NCBI RefSeq assembly: GCF_020921035.1
Contig: NC_063151.1
Coordinates: 28,092,934 to 28,156,933, forward strand
DNA length: 64,000 nt
From: Rhodamnia argentea
Taxonomy: Eukaryota > Streptophyta > Magnoliopsida > Myrtales > Myrtaceae
Reading direction: 5' to 3'
This document shows, piece after piece, positions 1-9,954 of the stretch. The translations under genes and the position numbers were made by a program. The first letter of the stretch is position 1. Every line of letters starts with the position of its first letter. A model generated the notes under the pieces. It was not told where the DNA came from. It saw nothing but the letters and a program-made list of their open reading frames with translations, and searched no databases.

Positions 1-1850
1 GCATTTCTTTTATTTTCGAATAGCCAGCATCGAAGGTTCTTAAATTCACCAGTCCCTCTAGCCCTGCAGGAACTTTCTTAATACCACTCCAAGATAGGTC
101 CAATGTTCTTGACACCCTCAAGCTTCGCCAATAAAGGCACATACCTTAGTTTCTGGCATTTATGCAGCAATAATGCGCTGAGATTATGCAAGTCAGAGAT
201 CGAATTGGGCAACATCTCAATCCCTGTATAAGACAGGTTCAAAACCTGTAGAGCTGGGATGCGACTTAAGAACGAATGATGGATCTCTTTCAAGAAGAAA
301 TTATTATTCATGAGGAGTTCCAAAAGCTGAGGACGACTTGGCGATATCCCTGCCGGTATCTCCTTTTCCAATTATGCATCAAAGATGCTCTCTCCAAGTC
401 CTCTGTCCATTCTTCCTCAGCTGGCAGTTCTCGTAAACCCAACCCAGATTTTATCATAAATTGGGAGCGCACCATACTAATAGCCATGTCCCTAAATAAA
501 TCATGAATCTTCAAACAGTCACGCTCATAATAAGCGTGCGATATTTGAATTCTTTCTAGGAGGCACGCGTTGACTAGTTTATTGATGATGGTGTAAACCC
601 TATCATACTCTGCTTCCCAACTTTTGGAATCGCTTAGCCATCCGATCATGAAAATATCTGGTATCAAGTTCTCTCTCGATATTCGGTGATCCTCAGGGTA
701 TAGTGCAAGATGTAGGAAACACTGCTGCAGCGTTGGATCATTTAGACATGTATAACTGAACTTTAAAATTCTAAATACCTTCTCCTCTATACAGTCTCCA
801 CTAAATCTCGCTTCTCTTAGCTCCTTCAGCGCATTTCTCCACTCCTGGATGTCCGTCATTCCTCTCATGCTTCCTGAAACCACCATGATTCCCAAAGGCA
901 ACCCCCCACATTCCTCTGCGACAGATCGTGCAACACTTTCCACTCCCGGATAGAAGACAATCGGGTGTCTAAGATTCCTCACAAACAAGTTCCAGGCTTC
1001 ATCCTCAGGAGGAGGCTTCAATCTGATCACTTCATTGCACAGCATGTGCTTGCACATGTTTAAGGATCGACTTGTTAGAATTAACTTGCATCTGTCAAAG
1101 CCAAGCAGCATTCCCACCTCTTCTAGACTATACGAACACCATAAGTCATCCAGAATAAGGGCATGTCTTTCTCTTTTCAGAAAGTGTGACAGTTCAGCTG
1201 CCCGATGAATCTGATCATCGACATTTGACAGAGTATGGTCTAGACCTTTGGCTATCTTATCCTGCAACATATGAACGCTACACTCTTGGGAAACCGTAAC
1301 CCAAAAAACCTTCCCATTGGTGGTTTCGTTTAGTAGATGATTGTGGATGTGGGTGAGGAGGGTTGTTTTCCTGCCACCCCCCATTCCATAAATGCCGATC
1401 TTCAACACTTTGTCATATATCAGGCAAGAAAATACCTCACTCAGATGCTTCCGAAAAGCATGCCCTGATAATTCCACTGTTGGAAGCTCATATCCAATGT
1501 TATCCTCTTCAATTAGTGTGTGTCCACAAGTGAATTCACCTTGCTTTCGAAGTTCTGCCACCTGTTTGATCAACAGGTTCACACTATTTACTAAGTTCAA
1601 TTGCGAATACCATCTTCTGTCTGCAACTTCTCGCTCTAAGCATGACGCATTGGCTTTTGTCCTTTTCACATCTTGTAACCAGTCATCAACTTCTCTCTTC
1701 CTCTTCCTTCCGAGCTTAGATTCTTCATTTTTTACTTGTGAAACTACGTCATCTTCCTTGTGAGTTAACGTCTCCAGTTCGCAGAGAAGTGTTATGCGTC
1801 TTCTGTTCAAGACCAGTGCAATCTCTTATGAGCTGAGCAATGCCAAGTAT
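1..1850 (-). pseudogene. CC-NBS-LRR (NLR) disease-resistance gene, broken and cut by the window edge
   Basis: Resembles the RPS2/RFL1-like coiled-coil NLR class, intracellular receptors that sense pathogen effectors. The main frame (1810 down to 308) shows a coiled-coil start, the WLQDV motif near residue 44, P-loop at 142-150, kinase-2 LILDDLW at 217-223, RNBS-B KLILTSRS at 241-248, GLPL at 302-305 and IHDLF (usually MHDLF) at 434-438. The P-loop reads GMGGGRKTT instead of GMGGVGKTT, so the glycine before the catalytic lysine is arginine. Around 365-371 the reading moves by one base and LRR sequence continues in another frame (EKEIPAGISP, then LQVLNLSYTGIEMLP). Near 105 it moves again (LDLSWSGIKKVPAGLEGL). 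At the 5' end, about 1815-1850, another frame would add an N-terminus (MILGIAQLIRDCTGL), so a third break is likely there. Probably a pseudogene. Family confident; exact ends unknown. Confidence 0.85.
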
Positions 1851-3350
1851 CATCGACAGGTCCATTCCTAAGACGGCAAAAGAACAACTTGTAAGTCAAC
1901 CTCTTCCATTTTCCTTCCATTCATGCCCACCACCACCACCCCCAAAAAAAAAAAAAAACAATTCCAATCACCTTTGCCCTAAGATATTGCTAAACAAAGC
2001 TCTGAAGATCTTATCTACACAACAATATGTACATACACAAGCATATTCCTGACTTCTAAAAATATAGATTAGCAATGTCATGCCTGCATTTCTCTCTTTC
2101 AAGTTCCAAAATAAAAGGAGATGTGAGACTCCGAAACTTACTGTTGCTATAGCTTGTCTACCAGCAACTGCACAACATAGAACTTGGTTGCTGTTGTATG
2201 TTACGGAATGAGTTTTTCTTCCATACCTTACAGTTCAAATTGACAATTGTTCACCAAACTCAGGCAACCTTTTGAGAAGGGCAACAAAAAAAGCACTTTT
2301 CAACCAGGACCAAACATAATGCGTGCTCTCATCACCAAGGAACATGACAAATGAATGTCAAATTTTTTTTCCCCCATGCTTAAAAGCTTTAAACCAGAAT
2401 AGTTTTTCCACCAGCCTCAAAGCTTTACATCACGGGGTTTTCTGCACCATGATATCTTAAGGGCAAAAAGGCACATCAAGGATCATCATCTCTGCAGACA
2501 TGTTTCCTCAATCTCCAAAAAGAAGCAAACAAAAAATAGGACGAAAAGACAGAAACCCTTTGATTGGATCTTTGTATATGGCCGACCAATCAACTATGGA
2601 CATTTCATGAGAAACAGGAGAGAAACGATTATTTCATAGGAGATTCCTAAGAAGAGCCAAGTCGAAGTGGGCTAAATTAGTTCCTGCACTGGCAAGAAAA
2701 TTTCTAGAGAATGAGTTTTGGGGCATGGTGGAGATAAACGCTACCACATTAATTCTCCAATGTGGTCTAACACAACTCACAGTGCATTCTAACGAAGCAG
2801 ATACAAGATTTTCTATTGCATAAGGATTGGAAGGAAGGATCAAGGAAGAAATGCTGATCCATACATGGCTTGATTAATATGATTATCACTTCCTCAAACG
2901 GATTAGGCCTGTTGCCTAAATGAAATCCCAAAATTTAGGTACAGTTTCAATTTTATTCTATATTTTTTTTATGTCTCATAAAAATCACTAACTTTAGGTC
3001 TATCCCAATTCTATTTTAAAATTTTTTCACCATAAAATATCACCAATTTTAGATTTACTCTCAATTCTACTCTAAAATTTCGACAAAAGCCACTAACTTT
3101 TCTTTGAGTCCCAAATCTACTTTCATTAACCATTCGTCCAAAATTTCTCTTGATAACCCAGAGATAGAAAACTCCCAAGTGCAAGCTGTTCAAGTGTCTC
3201 AAGTGCAAGCCCTCCGACGTGGGAGATGGAAGACTCCCGAGCACAAGAAATTGAAGACTAAGCGCAAAATCAAAGATCCCCGAACGAGATGAAAGGAAAA
3301 CTCTCTTAAGGAAAGAGCGTTTGAAGACTGTCAATCTTAATTGCTCTAGT
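1851..3350. other. Intergenic, upstream of the NLR relic
   Basis: No convincing gene. Contains a C-run/A-run at about 1928-1960. At about 2935-3115 there is an AT-rich tandem array whose units of about 55 bases carry a 'CACTAACTTTAGG...CCCAATTCTA' theme. The same theme recurs near 5.2-5.45 kb (opposite strand) and 27.4-27.7 kb. Confidence 0.5.
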
Positions 3351-3351
3351 A

Positions 3352-4985
3352 TGATGACCCGAAAACTCTCGTCTGCTTATGAGTGAATTAGTATTTAATG
3401 AATTCGGATTATCAAACAAGGTATAAGGGATTTTTATCAGGACTCCAGGATATTTTTAAGTGAAATATTTTGGACCCAGTATTATCTTTAGGGACACGAT
3501 ATATTGGAATTAGGTCTCGTCGGGTCAAGTATGTATCAAATAGAAACAACCGGAGGTAGAACTTGGACAGGGCCGCACGTGGTGGCATGCGGCTCATCCA
3601 TGGACACGTGGCGTCCACATGTCACCACCGTGGACACGTGGAACACACATGTGACACGTGTCACAAGTTGTGACACATTCTGGCGCAACTACAAACAGTT
3701 GTTGACTCATCGTAAGTTACTGACTGCAAGCTTATTGATCTAAGCTGACCGGACTTCAATTGCTTCCCCTATAAATATCTGGGCAATCAGTTTATTCATC
3801 ATAAGATCATCAAAACGTCATCACTCTGCTTGTTTGAACCGCCGACCCCCTTGGCCGTTCGTCGGTGTCCGCGATTGTCGCTTAATGTCACCGTCGTCCG
3901 TCCATCCACTCGAGACCTGTGCCGTCGCCATGCCGACCGTCCGACCACCCTAGCACCGTTCGGTGCCCTAACCACGACCGCTTTGGGTCGTGGCCGACCT
4001 AGCCATTGTTCGGCCGTCTATTTGTCCATCTGATCATTCGTCTATTTGTTGCATTCTCAATTTATCGAGGCAAGTTGATTTTTAATTCCTTATCACTAGT
4101 TTGTCTATGTTTTGTTATCGTGAGTGATAAGCACCAATCGATCTTGATTACAATGATATTTGTTGTGATGATCGTGGTTATGATGGTTTGGCCTTGTTGA
4201 ATTCCAATGAGTGATGATTGTTGGTGATCCTTTCCTGCAATTTGACAATCCTATGAATGGATTAGTTGTTTGGCTTAGGAATCTTCTTGTTGGACTATAA
4301 TCTACTCAATCCGATAGTTGAAACCCTTTTCAGATTAACAGTATGTCGGATAATCTGATTTCGGTACAACAACATCTCTATAGTGAGCCTTTGTGAATTG
4401 GCAAATCCATTTGAGAACTTGTTCATGTGAGATCCGATAGCCCTCCGAAAACTTGTTACAAAATCATCCACTCTAGGGTATATGTATAGGAAGGACTACC
4501 AGTTGGATTAGTCACCTTTGAGTTCAAGGTTGTTTATCATCGTGATATATCGAGATGGGTAGGTGCTATTCCGCCTCATTAGTTCAATGTGCTTGGAATA
4601 GCTGACGACAAAAAATGACAGTGAGGAATTCATCCCTTATACTGGTTTGATCTTCAAATTTGAAGAATAGTGAAGGAAGGAGTAGACGTGGATGGAGTTG
4701 TGGTAGTAGTTCAAAGTAGATTACCCCTCTGTTATACTCTTTCCATGTAAATATTGTAAATAAAGTGAGTAGCTATAAGAATATGTATAATGGAGTGGAT
4801 GGTGAGATTGAATAAGTGATGTAAATAGATCGAACAAGATGTGAATACTAAATTTGTAAGAGTTGTTTCGTGTTGAATTAAACACGTGTGAATCAAGTTA
4901 GTAAAATCATGAGAGGTCATACTTTTTGTATAGGTGTGCTTGCCAATTGAATGTTTTGTATTCCATGTACCCGTACTCATATGGC
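3352..4985 (+). mobile_element. Probable solo LTR of a Gypsy-type (Tekay/Del-like) retrotransposon
   Basis: The start (TGATGACCCGAAAACTC) resembles the usual beginning of Tekay/Del chromovirus LTRs. Inside are a G-box cluster, a TATA box at 3769-3777 and a GC-rich leader-like stretch after it, in the order expected for an LTR promoter and R/U5 part. No gag or pol sequence was seen on either side, so it reads as a solo LTR. The right end is uncertain, and I found no convincing target-site duplication. Looks old. Confidence 0.4.
3576..3660 (+). promoter_or_regulatory. Cluster of four CACGTG G-boxes upstream of a TATA box
   Basis: CACGTG occurs at 3576, 3605, 3635 and 3655, with CACATG at 3616 and 3646/3647. 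An 11-base block (TGGACACGTGG) repeats exactly 30 bases apart at 3601 and 3631. The TATA box (CTATAAATA) lies about 110 bases after the last site. G-boxes are bound by bZIP and bHLH factors in light and abscisic-acid responses. Activity here is inference. Confidence 0.5.
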
Positions 4986-5159
4986 CACCTAGCTTGTTTT
5001 TTTAATTTTTAGAGCTTTCGCATGTGCCGATTACTCTAAAAGATCAATTAATTAAAGAACAAAGTGAGGTTTTGGAAAGTCTTCCCATCGAGGTGTCAGC
5101 AATATGGGATGCTACATCTAGTTTTTACCCAAATTTCGGATACAAGAAGGCGTAATCAT

Positions 5160-5470
5160 TTGGACTGACTTGGAAATTCAACTCCAAAAGACGTCATTTT
5201 GAATATGAAATTTGGGGAAAAACTAAAACAATAACGTAAAAATGCCATATCACAAAGGGTGAATTTGGAATGAAGATTAATGGAGACAAATTTGGGACTC
5301 AAGTTAAAATTGATGGTTTTTTTAAAAAAAAAAAAAAATAAGAATGGAATTGAGATCAAACCAAAAATTGATGACTTTTTTACGAGAAAAAGAAAGTTTA
5401 GGATAAAATTGGGATTGGAAAAAAAGTTAAAATTTTTTATGAGATGAAAAATATTTTAGGATGGAGCTAA
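5160..5470 (-). repeat. AT-rich tandem-unit repeat, reverse orientation
   Basis: Read on the minus strand it shows repeated blocks such as 'ATCATCAATTTT...CTCAATTCC' and 'CCATCAATTTTAACTTGAGTCCC'. These match the theme at 2935-3115 and 27.4-27.7 kb. Confidence 0.5.
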
Positions 5471-5899
5471 TTGATTGGAGACATTTTGAGCTTTAAATCC
5501 GATTAAATGGTCCGAAAAATGACGATGTTTCGCATACTGGGTAGCGGATCGAGCCTTTCTTGATGAACCCGGCAAGCGATGAATGATATTCTAGGAGGGA
5601 TAAATACACCTTGTTCTTTTGGATGTTTTCATTTTGGTCCCCTAAAACCTGCCAGAATGAGAATGCGGTACCTGCTGGGGGACGAATTTGGAAGCAATAT
5701 ACTGGGATCAAGGACTAAAATGAACAAACCGGAAGTAGATATGGATCAAAATGAAGAACAGCCCACAGTACAAGGTCAAAAGCACAATTTTTACCTTTTT
5801 TTGTCTTTCGTCAAACCTCTCCTGGTCAAGGTTAAACCCTTGGCCGGAGCAAAGCTTCAGTCTCGTAAAGCCCCTACCCGATTCCCAACTCTTGCAGTG

Positions 5900-8577
5900 A
5901 TGGCCTTAAGATCCTTCTTCAATGTCCTGAAAAGTCGTCGGAACCCTTCGAGAATCGACACGTTCTTGATGAGGTCGTACTCCGCCTACGGAAGGTTCGT
6001 CAAGAAGGACCTCTTCTCTACGAATCAGTCCAATTGGCGACCCGAATCAGAGCGTCGTGCCGGTTCTTGATAAATGGGTTGAAGAGGGCAACAAAGTCAA
6101 GGGCCTTGACATCAAGCGCATCATTCGCGACCTCCGATCTCGGAGACGGTATACTCATGCCCTTCAGGTGACTTCTCTCTCTCTCTTCTTATTTGTTTTT
6201 TTCTTCCAATTTATGCCATTTTCCATTGATAAAGCGATGGGTAGCTCTTGCTCGTGAGAAAGTGCAGGAAAGTAATGGTTAATACTTGCTGATCAAGGGA
6301 CTGTCTGCACTGATTTTTTTTTTTTTTGTTCGAAACACTTGAAACTTTTTGTAACATAAACATTTTGACAGGTGAATGCACATACATTTTAGTTTTATAA
6401 TTTGTTAAGATTTATTTAATGGAGTGCTAGAGAGTTCGTTCTCATGCTCTCCTTTCTAGTGAGCACCTGTTTGATGTTTCCATGATTGTCGAGAAATGTT
6501 TAGATCCTCGCTGAGTAATGATCGGTTCATGTTCACCCAAGCCAATCTTACATGCCACATGTTGTCACTTTGAAAGGAGAAAAGGAAATCTGTAAATTGT
6601 AACGTGTGCCGCGTGGTGAGGATTTGGATCGCTTAACATTGGGGTTTTCGTGACATGCTTACCATTACTCAAATCAGGCTGTCCAAATGAAAATGGACGG
6701 CCGAGAATGGGCCACTTCATTTGTTGAGGGGGAGGGAAAAATTTGGGCGGGAATTTTTTTGGGTTTTGAAAAATTTTGAATCCTAACCCTCTCTCAAATT
6801 AGGCCGTCCATTTTCATTTGGACGGCCCGATTTGAGTAATGGTAAGCATGTCATGGAAACCCCAATGTTAGGCCATCCGGATCGGCGTGGTGATTAGCTT
6901 TATTGGACGGAAATGCCATGTTTCGAGAGTACACCAACATGTCTTTTGTCCAAGATAACAGGTTTTAGATGAGAGGCTAGACAGTTCATGAACTGCCTCT
7001 CACTCTCTAGTAAGGTCAACCTTTGAACTCTAGGACAAATAAGCAGATGAAGCTAGAGATCGCGTTTATTGTGACTTCCTAAAATAGATTGAGCACTAAC
7101 CAGCTATCCGAATTAGCATCATTTTCTGAGGACACCACTGTGGTTTACAGAGGATTATTCTCATTGCCTCTTTGTTTCTCTTTTTGTAAAAATTGGTATT
7201 ATCCATTTATCATCAACCACAATGGACTTTGCTCTCCCTGTGCGTAGCACAAAGTGATTCACACATTCTCCTTGCATATGCAGAAGTTTTTGGAATGTTG
7301 CAGCTCGTGAGAGATGCTGAGTTTTGGGTTTGGCCATCAACAATTTCTTCCGTACATGATTTTTCTTTCTCACCTTACAGGTTTCTGAGTGGATGAGCAG
7401 CAAGACAGAAGGGTTATCAACACCTGCTGACCATGCTCTGAAGCTAGATCTAATTGGTAAAGTTCAAGGGCTGGATGTTGCAGAAAGCTATTTTAATAGC
7501 TTAAGGGATCAAGACAAAGTCGAGAAAACATATGGTGCTCTTCTGAATTGTTATGTCAGGGAATGCGCTACTGATAAATCTCTTTCCCTTCTCCAAAAAA
7601 TGAAGGAGATGGGTTATGCTTCGACTTCTCTGACATACAATTGTGAAATGTGCCTCTACACAAACATTGGCCAGCTCGAAAAGGTTCCCAACGTGCTTTC
7701 AGAAATGAAGGAAGCTAATATTTCTCCTGATAACTTCAGCTACAGAATTTGCTTGAATTCTTACGGTGCAAGATCTGATCTGGATAATATGGAGGATCTT
7801 CTGAAAGAAATGGAGCGCCTCCAGCATGTGGCCGTGGACTGGCCCACTTATGCAGTTGTGGCTAATCATTTCATAAAAGCTGGCATCAAAGAAAAAGCTC
7901 TGTTTTATCTGAGAAAATGTGAAGAGAATGTGCAAAGACACTCACCTGGGTATAACCATTTAATTTCACTCTATGCAAGTCTTGGGAACTGCAAGGAAGT
8001 GAAGAGGTTGTGGGCCCTTAGAAAAGCAAAGCGCAAGAGGCAGTCTAACAAAGATCATATTACAATGCTAGGTTCCTTGGTGAAGCTCGGGGAGATTGAA
8101 GAGGCTGAGAAATTGCTTCTTGAATGGGAAGCGTCTTGTGAATTCTACGATTTCCGCGTGCCAAATACTCTCCTTATTGGATACTGTCAGAAGGGATGGC
8201 CGGAAAAGGCTGAGCAAATGCTACGTGGCATTATCAAGCAAGGGAAGACTCCCATACCAAATAGTTGGTCCATTGTTGCGGCAGGCTATGTAGACAAGGA
8301 TAACATGGAGAAGGCTTTTGAGAGCATGAAAGAAGCCCTGGCTTTACAATCCCAAAGCGAAGCATGGGAACCCAAAAACCAGGTGGTCTCAATCATACTG
8401 AATTGGGTTAAGGTGAACAGAGCAAGTGAAGTAGAATCCTTCCTCAGTTCATTGAACACTGTACCATGCTTCGATCAAAAGGCGATTAATCTGCAGGAGA
8501 CAGTCAGTGCTGATGGCTCCAATGAGGATATTATGCAAGAGGAGAACCTTCAAAAGGAAAAAGGTTGGATCTGTTAA
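5900..8577 (+). CDS. P-class pentatricopeptide repeat protein, probably mitochondrial, with an apparent one-base insertion in exon 1
   Basis: PPR proteins bind organelle RNA and help its processing or translation. Exon 1 is 5900-6167 and exon 2 is 7381-8577; the GT-AG intron joins ...YTHALQ to VSEWMSSK. The protein resembles the Arabidopsis At1g60770/At4g21705 group: RISPIGDPNQSVVPVLDKWV followed by about ten degenerate 35-residue repeats (TYGALLNCYVRE, TYNCEMCLYTNIGQLEKV, PNTLLIGYCQKGWPEKAEQML). The start at 5900 gives an arginine- and serine-rich, targeting-like N-terminus (MALRSFFNVLKSRR...). At 6011-6021 the frame from that start runs to a stop at 6070, while the conserved RISPIG... continues one base out of register. 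Homologues read DLYSRISP here, which fits one extra base near 6019-6020. Exon 2 is open throughout. Either a young pseudogene or a sequence error. Confidence 0.85.
6620..6884. mobile_element. Mutator-like MITE in the PPR intron
   Basis: A 265-base element with inverted ends of about 83 bases that match almost base for base, for example CATGCTTACCATTACTCAAA and its complement. It is flanked by a perfect 9-base target-site duplication GCGTGGTGA at 6611-6619 and 6885-6893. A 9-base duplication with long inverted ends is the mark of Mutator-like elements. No coding capacity. It can fold into a long hairpin within the intron transcript. Confidence 0.88.
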
Positions 8578-9954
8578 ACAGAACAGTTGCCTTCAGGATT
8601 CAGAAAAATCGGGTTGTGTATCTTTGAATCTACTTGTTGACGTTCAACATTTGGGTATCCCGTTGTGAGCCGAGAAAAAGAGTGCCTGTTCCTGGAAAAT
8701 GTCTGGGCTTTTCTTTCTCTCTGGTGTAGCACTTTTAGTTTTGCTTTTGCTGGGGACTTTGTTGCCGGGGGTCGTCCCCTACTCCTCTTTCTTCAAGAGC
8801 CCTTTTTTCCTCACAGGCTAGAGGATGAACCTCTATTCCTAAAAGCAGTTATATAAAGCATTGCTGCCCACTTCCTTTGCTACTGCTTCGTCCCTGACCT
8901 CACAACGCTTGCAGCCCACTTCACATTCACTGCCTTTCCAAGTTGTAATTGGTGAGTGATGACGCGGGAAAACATTCCTACTCTATTCTTGGATGGAAGT
9001 GTGAAAGAGAAGCGACGGTCAGTATTAGCTTTTGCTTATGTGTATCCGATGCAGGAGACTGTTCCATGACTCTGAAAACATGCGCCACGAAATGCCAAGA
9101 TAGCGGCAGAGAAAGGCTAGGGTTTTGATGCAATGCACTGGCCATAGAAGAAGAGAGCGCAAGACACAGGAATTCGTGGGAAGGACAGTGGGGGAAAAAG
9201 ACCCTTGTTTCAATCACTTCCCTATTGTCTTAGTTTTCCTTTTTGTTTCAAGTGAATGATATGGATGGTGTGGGGTTACTTCTTGTTCCCTGAATAGATT
9301 CAGCGGACTTCAAGATTACTTCTCTTTCTCCATTTCTTCTCATTGCCCATAGTTACATGACTGTAGTTTGATGCAAATCTTGCTGATTTCTTTTCTCTTT
9401 GTTCAATTTTGAGCTGGATAGCTGAATTGTACGTTGTGAAAGCCAATGTTTGGTTCTTGAACTAATAAAACTAATCCTGGGCCAAAAAAAAAAAAAAAAA
9501 GCAACAAATAAAATTAAATTGCACTCGAAATTACAAAATTACCATCCCAATTTCCCCTTTGTCTCTACTTCCCCCTAGAGTCCAAAGCTACGGAAACGTC
9601 TTTGCGAATTTATTGACAGTTCTTTTGAAGTTCTTACCTTTCTGTCCTCTGCACAATCAATCTGACACTAAATTTTAGTTTAGTATTCGGGAAGCCAATG
9701 ATTAATAAATTGTGGTTATCAATCACTAACCTCGATTAAGATTGACTTATCAACAAACTATAAACCGCCAACCGGTGGCACGTAATGTAATTAAGGGAAA
9801 ATATATGGGTAAGAGACAAGTGACTTGTTGGCCCTGTAATTGCCGGGGCTCGACTCATTGGCTCTTTGAATAAACCCTCCAAAGGCTCCAATTCAAGGAG
9901 GGCCCGATTCCTTTTTTCTTTCCTCTTCCTTTCCCAGAAAATCGCCGGAGCCAG
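8578..9954. other. PPR 3' flank and SCI1 promoter region
   Basis: No gene seen. An A17-type run at about 9484-9501, after a 'CTAATAAAACTAATCC' stretch, may be an old poly(A)-tailed insertion. Short frames here show no recognisable protein. Confidence 0.5.
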
